From Thalassorhabdomicrobium marinisediminis (GTDB lineage: Bacteria > Pseudomonadota > Alphaproteobacteria > Rhodobacterales > Rhodobacteraceae), in assembly GCF_003072065.1 (NCBI RefSeq), contig NZ_QCYG01000006.1, positions 1-64,000 on the forward strand: a stretch of DNA of 64,000 nucleotides. Reading direction: 5' to 3'. Numbering within the stretch: the first letter of the stretch is position 1; every line of letters starts with the position of its first letter. Shown here in pieces: positions 19,081 through 28,930 of the stretch. The notes under the pieces were generated by a model. It was not told the DNA's origin. It was given only the letters and a program-made list of their open reading frames with translations, and did not search any database. Position numbers and translations under genes: made by a program.

Positions 19081-19482
19081 ATGAAACATCTGTCCGCAGC
19101 CCTTGTTGGTTTGACCCTTTGGGCGGCCCCGCTGGCCGCGCAAGAGGCCACGATCGAGGATGTGATCACCGGCCAGTTGCAGGCCTTCCGCGACCGCGAT
19201 GTTGACGCCGCATGGCAATACGCCAGCCCCACGATCAAGCGCATTTTCCGCACGCCCGAGACCTTCGGCGGCATGGTGCGCAACGGCTATCCCATGGTCT
19301 GGGACAACGCCGACGCGCGGTTTCTGGATCAGCAGGCCACGGGCGGGCGCACACGGCAAGAGGTGCAGATCAAGGGGCCTGACGGTCTGTTCTATATCCT
19401 TGATTATCAGATGATTATGACGCCCGACGGCTGGCAGATCGACGCGGTGCAGGTGATCCCCGCGCCCGACATGATGTCCTGA
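19081..19482 (+). CDS. DUF4864 secreted protein
   Basis: This 133-residue protein has an N-terminal signal peptide (MKHLSAALVGLTLWAAPLAA, cleavage near AAQ-EA) followed by a DUF4864 domain shaped like an NTF2-type cone: VITGQLQAFRDRDVDAAWQYASP near residue 30, then GGMVRNGYPMVW and a final strand GWQIDAVQVI. The family is periplasmic and uncharacterised. AGGAGAG lies about 8 bases before the ATG at 19081. It follows lysK by 69 bp. Confidence 0.85.
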   Translation: MKHLSAALVGLTLWAAPLAAQEATIEDVITGQLQAFRDRDVDAAWQYASPTIKRIFRTPETFGGMVRNGYPMVWDNADARFLDQQATGGRTRQEVQIKGPDGLFYILDYQMIMTPDGWQIDAVQVIPAPDMMS

Positions 19483-19653
19483 CCCGCGCCCTGCGCGTTG
19501 CGCGGCAGGCCCCTGCACCGTCACGGTCGCGCAAGGCGTCCTTCACCGCGCCCGCCTATCCCTGACTCCGTGATCCTGCGCCCTTTTGGGCCGGGGTGCT
19601 TGGCTTTGTCGGGGTGGCGCGGCGCTGCCCCCAAACTTTTCGGGGGATTTCAT

Positions 19654-21939
19654 ATGAACAAGGTGATTACCGACGGTCTGGTGCTGATGCCGCCACCCTT
19701 TGCGGACGGGCTTGACGTCTGGTCCAGCGGCGACGGCACGCCGGGGTCCGACACCTATGCGCAATCGGGCAACGGGGTCTTCGTGCCGGCGGATCAGGAT
19801 TTCTCCGGCAGTCTTGAGATCGTGAAGACCAGCGCCGTCACCAAGCTGCGCTACATGGGGCAGACCCCGATCGAGCCGGGCCTGTATCTGCGGGTGACGG
19901 CGCGGGTGAAGTGCATCTCGGGCGCCTTGCCCAACGTGCGGATCGCCGGTTGGGCGGCGCAGCCGGACGGGACACATCTGGACGGCGTGGTGGAGACCAG
20001 GCCGGAAACCCCGCTGACCGCCTATGGCGAAGTGGTCGAGGTCTCGGCCATCATCGGCACCGGCGCGCGCATGGGTGTCGATATGACCTGGCCCACCGCC
20101 GACTACGGCCACATCGGGCTGGACCTGACGGGGCCGAACGGGGGCATCGTGCGGATCGACGATCTTGTGATCGAGGATGTCTCCTCGGTTTTTCTGCGCG
20201 ATCAGATGGGCATCGTTGATGTGCGCGATTACGGCGCGATGGGCGACGGCGTGACCGACGATTCCGCCGCCTTCGAGGCCGCCGATCAGGACAGCCAGGG
20301 GCGCGAGGTGCTGGTCTCCGAGGGGACCTATTACCTTGGCAACAACGTCACCTTCAACAATCACGTGCGGTTTCAGGGCACGGTGATCCAGCCGCCGGAA
20401 TATCGTTTGGTGTTCCAGAAGAACTTCGACTACCCGACCTATGTGGATGCCTTCGCCAATGAGGAGTCGGCCTTCAAAAAGGCGTTTCAGGCGCTGCTCA
20501 ATTTCTCGGACCACGAGGGGCTCGACCTTGGCGGGCGGCGGATTTCCCTGTCCGAACCCGTGGACATGCAGGAGGCGGTCCATAACAAGACCAGCTTCGA
20601 GACCCGCCGCGTGATCCGCAACGGCCAGTTCCAGCCCATCGACGGGCCGGCCTGGGACGATGACGTGGTGGTGTCGCAGGCCACCTACAGCGCGTCGAAA
20701 TCGATCAAGCTGACGAATGTGACCAATATCAGCGCCATCGCGCCGGGCAGCCGGGTGACGGGCAACGGCGTCGGGCGCGAGATCTACGTCACCTCGGTCG
20801 ATGTGGCGAAGTCCGAAGTGACGCTGAACGCCCAGCTATATGATGCCATCGGCACCCAGCAGTTCACGTTCACCCGCCATAAATACCTGTTGGATTTCAG
20901 CGGCTTCAGCAAGCTCTCGGACATGATCCTTGATGCGGTCGAGTTCAGCTGCGAAGGCAAGTGCAACGGCGTGTTGCTGGCCCCCAACGGGCTGGTGTTT
21001 CAGGTGCGCGACAGCCAGATCAAGAAGCCGAAAGCCAAGGGTATCACCTCGCACGGGACGGGCTGTCAGGGGCTCATTCTCGATCGCAACACCTTTGTGT
21101 CCAACGAACAGGCGATTGAATCCCGCAACCGCCAGTCGATCGGGTTCAACGTGAACGCCAACGATCCGAAGATCCGCAACAACCGCGGCGTTCGTTTCCG
21201 GCATTTCATGGTGCTGCAGGGCAATGGCAACATCATCGCCAACAACCACTGGTTTCAGGGCGACAATCAGGACGACGGGCCACGTCTGGCCGGCGTCGTG
21301 CTCACCTCGCCCAATTGCCTGACCACGTTCACCGGCAACTACATCGACAACAATTTCATCGAGTGGACAAACGAACACGACGCCACGCCAGATGCCACGG
21401 GCTATTCCTTCGGTGGGCTGACCATCGTTGGCAATATCTTTCTGGTGAGCGAGGTGACAACCGCGTTTTCGTGGATCGTCGTCAAACCCCATGGGGCCGA
21501 TCACGCGATCAACGGGCTGTCGGTGCAGGGCAACGTGTTCCGCACCAATTCGGCCACCGTCGGCCGGGTCGAAAAGATCGACACCACTTTCGCCAACCTG
21601 CGGTTCGACCGGATGCGCAACATCGTCTTTCAGGGCAACGCCTTTAACGGCATCGCCCAGCCCACGCGCAACCCGCATATCGACACGCACCAGGAAAACT
21701 CGGTCGATCAGACATGGACCGTGGACACCGAAGGCTATCTGCCTTTCGGCGGCTGGGCGCGCACCGTGGACGCGCTGGTGCCCGTGGGGCCGATCCGCAA
21801 CGGCAGCAACCAGAAAGTCTGGGCGCAGCCCTATGTGGAACCGGTCAACGGGTCGAACTCGGACGCTTTCGACGTGATCTGGCCCGAGCCCGTCCGGGGC
21901 GAGATTCGCTACTCGGCGCGCATGGACAATCCGGCGTAG
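19654..21939 (+). CDS. Large right-handed beta-helix protein (pectate-lyase-like)
   Basis: The 761-residue protein has an N-terminal beta-sandwich-like domain (about 1-180). The classic entry to a pectate-lyase/GH28-type beta-helix comes next, with VRDYGAMGDGVTDDSAAFEAA near residue 190. Many short N-rich parallel beta-helix turns follow (IIANNHWF, FTGNYIDNNF, IVGNIF, VQGNVF), and a C-terminal cap. Such proteins are polysaccharide lyases, exopolysaccharide-modifying enzymes or phage tail spikes. No signal peptide is visible and no phage or polysaccharide genes are adjacent. The ATG at 19654 follows a GGGGGA stretch. Function is not assigned. Confidence 0.75.
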   Translation: MNKVITDGLVLMPPPFADGLDVWSSGDGTPGSDTYAQSGNGVFVPADQDFSGSLEIVKTSAVTKLRYMGQTPIEPGLYLRVTARVKCISGALPNVRIAGWAAQPDGTHLDGVVETRPETPLTAYGEVVEVSAIIGTGARMGVDMTWPTADYGHIGLDLTGPNGGIVRIDDLVIEDVSSVFLRDQMGIVDVRDYGAMGDGVTDDSAAFEAADQDSQGREVLVSEGTYYLGNNVTFNNHVRFQGTVIQPPEYRLVFQKNFDYPTYVDAFANEESAFKKAFQALLNFSDHEGLDLGGRRISLSEPVDMQEAVHNKTSFETRRVIRNGQFQPIDGPAWDDDVVVSQATYSASKSIKLTNVTNISAIAPGSRVTGNGVGREIYVTSVDVAKSEVTLNAQLYDAIGTQQFTFTRHKYLLDFSGFSKLSDMILDAVEFSCEGKCNGVLLAPNGLVFQVRDSQIKKPKAKGITSHGTGCQGLILDRNTFVSNEQAIESRNRQSIGFNVNANDPKIRNNRGVRFRHFMVLQGNGNIIANNHWFQGDNQDDGPRLAGVVLTSPNCLTTFTGNYIDNNFIEWTNEHDATPDATGYSFGGLTIVGNIFLVSEVTTAFSWIVVKPHGADHAINGLSVQGNVFRTNSATVGRVEKIDTTFANLRFDRMRNIVFQGNAFNGIAQPTRNPHIDTHQENSVDQTWTVDTEGYLPFGGWARTVDALVPVGPIRNGSNQKVWAQPYVEPVNGSNSDAFDVIWPEPVRGEIRYSARMDNPA

Positions 21940-21945
21940 GCGGGA

Positions 21946-22407
21946 TCAGCGGACAATGTGCAGGGCATGGGCGAGATAGGCGAAAAGCTCTCGCCCGGCC
22001 ATTTTGGTCTGCGGCCAGACGCGCGCGCCCTTGAGGCTGGGGGAGGAGGAGCGCGCGCGTAGCCCGTGCCGTCGCGCGATCAGACGGGCGCGGGGGGCGT
22101 GGGACCAGTCGGTGATGACGATCACGTCGGCTTCGTCCAGCAGGGGCAGGGCGAACCGGATATTCTCGCGCGTGGTGGTTGAGCGGTCCTCAAGCGCTAC
22201 GGCGGAGGCGGGGACGCCCTCGGCCTCCAGCAGTGCTGCCATGACGTGGGCTTCGCTGGGCGGGTGCCGGCCCAAGCCACCGCAGACGATCAGGCGCTGC
22301 ACGGCCCCCGCGTGATAAAGCTGCGCCCCGTGGCGCGTCCGCCGCGCCAAGGTTGGGGATGGGCCGGTTGCCCAAACCGCCGCGCCAAGGATCAGACCTG
22401 TTGTCAT
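21946..22407 (-). CDS. YdcF / DUF218 family protein
   Basis: The 153-residue protein shows the DUF218 signatures: a hydrophobic N terminus, L-I-V-C-G-G near residue 40, EAEGVPASAV followed by EDRSTTTRENIRFAL near 72, and a closing strand VIVITDWSHAPRA. DUF218 proteins have a Rossmann-like fold and are linked to envelope or vancomycin-sensitivity (SanA/YdcF) functions. It is convergent with the beta-helix gene, 6 bp away. Confidence 0.82.
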   Translation of the reverse strand: MTTGLILGAAVWATGPSPTLARRTRHGAQLYHAGAVQRLIVCGGLGRHPPSEAHVMAALLEAEGVPASAVALEDRSTTTRENIRFALPLLDEADVIVITDWSHAPRARLIARRHGLRARSSSPSLKGARVWPQTKMAGRELFAYLAHALHIVR

Positions 22408-22455
22408 ATCTGCACCTTACCGCCCTACAGGCGCGTCGCAATGGCGCAAAGGCAA

Positions 22456-22486
22456 AAGCCCCGCCCGTGGAAACGGGCGGGGCTCA
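22456..22486 (-). terminator. Terminator of the PLDc_N-like gene
   Basis: A perfect 12-bp inverted repeat (AGCCCCGCCCGT / ACGGGCGGGGCT) with loop GGAA lies at about 22457-22484, preceded on the plus strand by AAAA, so the minus-strand RNA ends in a short U-run. Confidence 0.75.
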
Positions 22487-22507
22487 GATGTGCGATGACG
22501 TCGTCGG

Positions 22508-22693
22508 TTATACGTTGACCGAGCCGCCCCGTGGGCCTGCCAGCAGCCAGATGATAAAGCCCACAACAGGCAGGATCAGGATCAACAGGGTCCAGAGGAT
22601 CTTCGCGCCCGTGGACGCGCCGGATGTGAGGACCTGATAGATCGCGTAGATGTCCGCGATCAGGACGAGCAGGCCAAGAATGCCATATTCCAT
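22508..22693 (-). CDS. Small membrane protein with PLDc_N-type domain
   Basis: This 61-residue protein has two transmembrane helices (about 3-21 and 32-53) with the sequence order I-Y-A-I-Y-Q-V and LLILILPVVGFIIWLLAGPR. That is the N-terminal membrane module of cardiolipin synthases (PLDc_N) occurring on its own. Stand-alone versions are common and uncharacterised. It has its own strong terminator. Confidence 0.75.
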   Translation of the reverse strand: MEYGILGLLVLIADIYAIYQVLTSGASTGAKILWTLLILILPVVGFIIWLLAGPRGGSVNV

Positions 22694-22916
22694 CGTGAAA
22701 TCTCCAATTTTTGCTTCGTATCTGAAGAGTCAACGAAAGCGTGAGAGATTCTGTTCCCGGGAAATAAATTGGAACGATCCGGGCGGGTAAGCCGTTGATT
22801 TATCGACGCGGACAGGTGGCCCCGCGGGGCCCCGCACCCGCGCCGCGTGAAATTCGTGTGTTATCGCCGAACGGTATCGGGCGCAAAAAAGATAGTAACG
22901 AGTATTCGAGTGTGTA

Positions 22917-22949
22917 TTGGCCCTCGCCCGTCCGGGCGGGGGCTTTTTC
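22917..22949 (+). terminator. Orphan plus-strand Rho-independent terminator
   Basis: A hairpin built from GGCCCTCGCCCG and CGGGCGGGGGC is followed by TTTTT. It points along the plus strand in the 268-bp gap between two minus-strand genes, so no annotated gene uses it in that direction. It may end a small RNA that starts within 22700-22900 (an AT-rich GATAGTAACG stretch near 22889 could be part of a promoter). No other gene is seen in this gap. Confidence 0.55.
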
Positions 22950-22961
22950 ATGGCAGCGGGG

Positions 22962-25172
<2,211 letters not shown>

Positions 25173-25321
25173 CAATGATTCCCTTTGTCCTGTCATAAAT
25201 GAGCCCGATGGCGCTGTGTTCAAGGGGCAACAGGCCGCGCCCGAGCAGGAGTTTGATCTGGCGCAAAGCGGCAAAGGGGCCGCGCGGCTAGGCTTGCCCC
25301 ATCACGCGACAGGAGGATGCG

Positions 25322-25867
25322 ATGTCAGTTCTGATAGCCTATGCCACGATCGAGGGGCAAACCGGCAAGATCGCCCGATTTCTGGAACAGCGTCTGCAGG
25401 CGGCGGGATGCGCCGTCACCGTGGTCGACGCCGGCAACCGGATGGTTGACGTGTCGTTCGACGGGGTCGAACACGTCATTCTGGCCGCGCCGGTGCATGA
25501 GCGGCGGCACCCGAAAGCCTTTGAGGTGTTTCTGACCGCCCACGCGAAAGAGCTTGCCGCCCGCCGCGTGCTGATGCTGTCGATCAGCCTGAGCGCGGCT
25601 TTCCCCGAAGGCCATGCGGACGCGCGGGATTACCTGACCGAGATGAAGATGCGCACCGGCCTGTCACCCGAGCGTGAGGCCTGCGTCGCCGGTGCTGTCC
25701 GCATCGGCAAATACGACTATTACGCGATGCAGGTGCTGGAGCACGTGGTGATGCGCGGGCGCGACTACGAAGCCTCCGAAGGCGATCACGAGTTCACCGA
25801 TTGGCCGGCGCTGGCGCAGACGGCAGGTGAGTTTGTCGGGGTGTCGCTGGAGGCGGAAACCGTCTGA
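25322..25867 (+). CDS. Flavodoxin-domain protein, HemG-like
   Basis: The 181-residue protein has an N-terminal FMN-binding loop ATIEGQTGKIA near residue 8, a second contact region LAAPVHERRHPKAF near 54, and a C-terminal half resembling menaquinone-dependent protoporphyrinogen oxidase HemG (KMRTGLSPE and GKYDYYAMQ with V-M-R-G-R-D-Y). Heme synthesis is the likely role but a general flavodoxin cannot be excluded. AGGAGGATGCG precedes the ATG. Confidence 0.75.
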   Translation: MSVLIAYATIEGQTGKIARFLEQRLQAAGCAVTVVDAGNRMVDVSFDGVEHVILAAPVHERRHPKAFEVFLTAHAKELAARRVLMLSISLSAAFPEGHADARDYLTEMKMRTGLSPEREACVAGAVRIGKYDYYAMQVLEHVVMRGRDYEASEGDHEFTDWPALAQTAGEFVGVSLEAETV

Positions 25868-25880
25868 CGCGCGCGGCCGG

Positions 25881-26168
25881 CTACAGTTTCGACAGCCGTT
25901 TGCGGTTGGCCGACACCTTGCTGCTGACGGGTTTCAGGGCGGCCTCATAGATCGCCAGCGGCGGTTTTCCCGCCATCATCGCAGTGCTCGCCGCCATATA
26001 GGACTGCGCCGCAACGGAAGCTTTTTCATCAACCATGCGCCGGGTCTCGCCCCGGCGGGCGGGCAGCGCACCGGCCATGCCGAGAAGCCGCAGGTTCATC
26101 ACCGTGCCCGTCTCAACCATGAGCGTGGCGAGGCGCATGTTCATCGCAATCAGGTCGGATGGTGTCAT
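25881..26168 (-). CDS. Small helical protein, phasin-like, unknown function
   Basis: This 95-residue, methionine- and alanine-rich helical protein (MNMRLATLMVETGTVMNLR, then R-R-M-V-D-E-K-A-S-V) resembles small alphaproteobacterial proteins sometimes labelled phasin-like or antifreeze without evidence. AAGGAG is well spaced before the ATG at 26168. It ends 14 bp from the flavodoxin gene on the opposite strand. I assign no function. Confidence 0.65.
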   Translation of the reverse strand: MTPSDLIAMNMRLATLMVETGTVMNLRLLGMAGALPARRGETRRMVDEKASVAAQSYMAASTAMMAGKPPLAIYEAALKPVSSKVSANRKRLSKL

Positions 26169-26328
26169 GGGGGCGCTCCTTGCAGGGACGTCAGGTAGCG
26201 CCGCGCGGTGCCGATGTAAGGGGCGGCGGTGGAAATAGATGCAAGGGACGGGCCGGAAAGAGATGGGACTCACTTGCTCCTGCCGGTATTTTGCCGGATA
26301 AGTCGGCAGGTTCTTGAAAGGTTTTGTC

Positions 26329-26640
26329 ATGCGCGCACGAATCTACAAACCCGCCCGCACCGCGATGTCGTCGGGCACCGCGAAGACCCGTTTGTGGGTG
26401 CTGGAATTCGCCCCCTCAGAAGGGCGCGAGATTGATCCGCTGATGGGCTGGACCTCGTCCGCGGACACCCAGACGCAGGTGCGGCTGACCTTCGACACCA
26501 AGGAAGAAGCGCTCGAATACGCCAAGGATAACGGCATCACCGCCGTCGTGCGCGACCCCAACGAGCGGCGACCCAACATCCGCATGGGCGGCTACGGCGA
26601 GAATTTCGCCACCGACCGCCGCGGCACCTGGACACACTGA
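26329..26640 (+). CDS. NDUFS4-type NADH dehydrogenase accessory subunit
   Basis: This 103-residue protein matches the ETC_C1_NDUFS4 family, an accessory subunit of complex I kept in alphaproteobacteria and mitochondria. Conserved pieces are ARIYKPART at the N terminus, the W-V-L-E-F strand, DPLMGWTSS near residue 36, [12 protein letters not shown] near 60 and [11 protein letters not shown] at the end. It sits beside the membrane and contributes to complex I assembly and stability. The start at 26329 matches the family. The transposon target duplication begins on the last base of its stop codon, so its native terminator has been displaced. Confidence 0.9.
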   Translation: MRARIYKPARTAMSSGTAKTRLWVLEFAPSEGREIDPLMGWTSSADTQTQVRLTFDTKEEALEYAKDNGITAVVRDPNERRPNIRMGGYGENFATDRRGTWTH

Positions 26641-26644
26641 GCCT
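26640..26644. repeat. Left 5-bp target-site duplication of transposon 1
   Basis: AGCCT lies directly outside the terminal TGT at 26645 and is repeated at 32628-32632 directly outside the terminal ACA. A 5-bp duplication is what Tn7- and Tn5053/Tn402-type transposition makes. Confidence 0.92.
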
Positions 26645-26683
26645 TGTAAATCGGGGCAAAGTTGTCTCGGAATCGGGGTAAAG
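26645..26683. repeat. Left end of transposon 1: terminal repeat and second binding-like site
   Basis: TGTAAATCGGGGCAAAG (26645-26661) is the outer repeat, and AATCGGGGTAAAG (26671-26683) is a direct second copy of its core. The sequence to 26848, before brxL ends, has no gene; it includes ATCTATATGTAG at 26735-26746 and the inverted CCAGGG...CCCTGG near 26793, possibly ending brxL transcription. Confidence 0.88.
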
Positions 26684-26848
26684 ATCCCGCGCACTGAATT
26701 GTAATACAAGATGTGGTTATTGCTCGGCTATGGTATCTATATGTAGCTGGCGATAGATTTGATTACGTGATCGACCGCTGACGGGATGCCAGGGATATAA
26801 TCCCCCTGGAGTCCCATGCACCATGGGCTGCTCCCGACCGAACATGTT

Positions 26849-28921
26849 CTATTGCCTTACATACGTTACATAAAACCCTTTCAACATGCGATGTTCCTGT
26901 AGGCGATCGCCAAGGCTGAAACCGTCGCGGCGAATAGGGGGTTGGTAGATATCCAAGCCGCGATCGAGCACGATCTTCCAGCCCGTATCGGTTGAGATGT
27001 CCCGCGCGTGCGCGGTTCCGGTAGTATCAAGTGCCCAAGTAAAATCGACGCCGGTACCAGTACATGCTTCGGTGATACTCTCGAGAAGTTCACGCTGCCT
27101 TTGAACCTCTCCGTCATGCGGCCCCGTCACGAGGTGAATTGAAATCTGATCTTCGGGTTTCTTGCGCCGGACAATCATCTCAACGAATTCCATCATCGTT
27201 CTGATCTGATATGGTTTACGCACATAAGGATCAGTAATCACGATCCGGGTGGCGCCGTCCGTATAGGGGCCGAATAACTTGTCGAAACTGATGCCCTTAC
27301 GATTCTCCGCGTAGGTAAAGTGCCCGTCCTTGAGGGGTCGTGCGACCGAGTCCTGGGCTGGTTCCGACGCTCGGCGTTCGACGGTACTTTCGATTACATC
27401 ATCGGAGATCTGCGTTTTCTCATCCGAACGTTGCATCGAATTCGGTGTCGGTTTTTGGTTGTAGAACTGCGGAAACTCTTGCTCTTCGACGGTCTGAATG
27501 TACCGCTTCTCCCCGTCGGATCCGGAATAATAGAAATCAACCTCGGGATAGGTCGCATCGATCCTGAACAGCTGATCCTTGACCCGTTTCCGGCTTTCCA
27601 TCGCCAGTTGCAGCAGCTCCTCGACATCCTCGGCACTTTCGCCGCCGGCCGGGAAAATGACTTTCAGCATTCCGGACATGGTCTTGTAGATCGCATCGCG
27701 GTCACGGGTTGAGACTTTCTCGCTCACACGGAAATGTTGGTCGGGGCGGTTGGAGAAATCTTCCTGGCGCAGATGGCGCAGAATTTCAGCAAGGTAGTCG
27801 ACGATGAAGCCATACCCACTGGTGAACATTTCGCCGCGGATCACATCGATCTCCCAGCCGGGCAAATAGGCGTGCAGCCGGTCGATGAAGGCACTGTCGT
27901 GGAATTGCGGAGGGAGGGCTTCGAACAGGTCGCTGTTCTTCAGCATGTAGGGCACATTGTGATCTGTGTTGCCGACGAAAGCAAAGCTGGCCTCCGCCCC
28001 CATGGGGTTGACCCCGCGGGAGAAAGTCTTGTTGGCCATGTAGTTTTTCATAATGTCGACGAGCGCTTTATTCGCGGTCTTCTCGCGCCCGGCAAATTCA
28101 TCGAACGCCACAACATCCCAGTAGCCAACGAGGCCGATCCGTCCGTTGGAGTTGTTTACGAAGAGTTTCGGGATCGTCACCTCGCCCCCGGATATCAATT
28201 GTCCATGAGGCGAGAATTCAGAGTAGATGTGGGACTTGCCGGTTCCCTTGGGCCCCAGCTCGATGATGTTGTAGTTGCGTTCGACAAACGGGATCAGACG
28301 CATCAGTTGCAAGAGCTTGCTGCGACGCCCGAATGCTTCAGGATCAAACCCGATGGATTGCATGAGCAGATCAATCCATTCATCTTTGCTGAACTGACCG
28401 CGGGCCTCTTTATAGCCGTCATAATCCACACGTGCGATCTGGATCGGCTTGATGGTTTCCAACACCCAGGGAGAGGTACGGGCGTCTTCAGCAAACTCAT
28501 ACTGCACATCGGCGATACACCAAACGCTCGTGACCAGTAGTTTGGGATGGGCCTTAACTGTACCGCTGTCGACAGCGACCTTCTTAATGCCCAGATTATC
28601 AAAGACCGCCTCATAGCTATCGGTCTTTTCGTTCAACGATACGCTGATCTGGTCGATGACCTTGTAGCGCCCTTTTTCCTTAATCGTGGACTGGATCAAG
28701 CCGGCTTCGTTGCGATGGACATAGTGCTTACGCAGGATGTCCTTGACCGTTTCGATGCCACTTTGGATCGAAGCCTCGTCATCGGTCGCGCAGTATTGGC
28801 CCAGCAGGTATTCCAACACATAGGTTGGTACGATGGCATTGCCTTTGACGGCTTTCACCAGATCCTTGCGGACCACATAGCCTGCGAAGTGTTCGTTGAT
28901 CTTGTCATCGAGAGAGCTCAT
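26849..28921 (-). CDS. brxL: BREX system ATPase BrxL with MITD1-like C terminus
   Basis: BrxL is the AAA+ component encoded last in type 1 BREX phage-defence operons. This 690-residue copy looks full length. The N-terminal region (1-200) is followed by Walker A GPKGTGKS (223-230), Walker B VVAFDEFAG (about 271-279) and a sensor-like VGNTDHN. Instead of an obvious Lon Ser-Lys protease domain, residues about 555-690 (ITDPYVRKPYQIR, ISIHLVTGPHDGE, DTGWKIVLDRGLDIYQPP) resemble the phospholipase-D-like C-terminal domain of MITD1. It starts 9 bp after the pglZ fragment. The original operon promoter has been deleted, so expression is doubtful. Confidence 0.88.
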   Translation of the reverse strand: MSSLDDKINEHFAGYVVRKDLVKAVKGNAIVPTYVLEYLLGQYCATDDEASIQSGIETVKDILRKHYVHRNEAGLIQSTIKEKGRYKVIDQISVSLNEKTDSYEAVFDNLGIKKVAVDSGTVKAHPKLLVTSVWCIADVQYEFAEDARTSPWVLETIKPIQIARVDYDGYKEARGQFSKDEWIDLLMQSIGFDPEAFGRRSKLLQLMRLIPFVERNYNIIELGPKGTGKSHIYSEFSPHGQLISGGEVTIPKLFVNNSNGRIGLVGYWDVVAFDEFAGREKTANKALVDIMKNYMANKTFSRGVNPMGAEASFAFVGNTDHNVPYMLKNSDLFEALPPQFHDSAFIDRLHAYLPGWEIDVIRGEMFTSGYGFIVDYLAEILRHLRQEDFSNRPDQHFRVSEKVSTRDRDAIYKTMSGMLKVIFPAGGESAEDVEELLQLAMESRKRVKDQLFRIDATYPEVDFYYSGSDGEKRYIQTVEEQEFPQFYNQKPTPNSMQRSDEKTQISDDVIESTVERRASEPAQDSVARPLKDGHFTYAENRKGISFDKLFGPYTDGATRIVITDPYVRKPYQIRTMMEFVEMIVRRKKPEDQISIHLVTGPHDGEVQRQRELLESITEACTGTGVDFTWALDTTGTAHARDISTDTGWKIVLDRGLDIYQPPIRRDGFSLGDRLQEHRMLKGFYVTYVRQ

Positions 28922-28930
28922 GGCCGGTCC

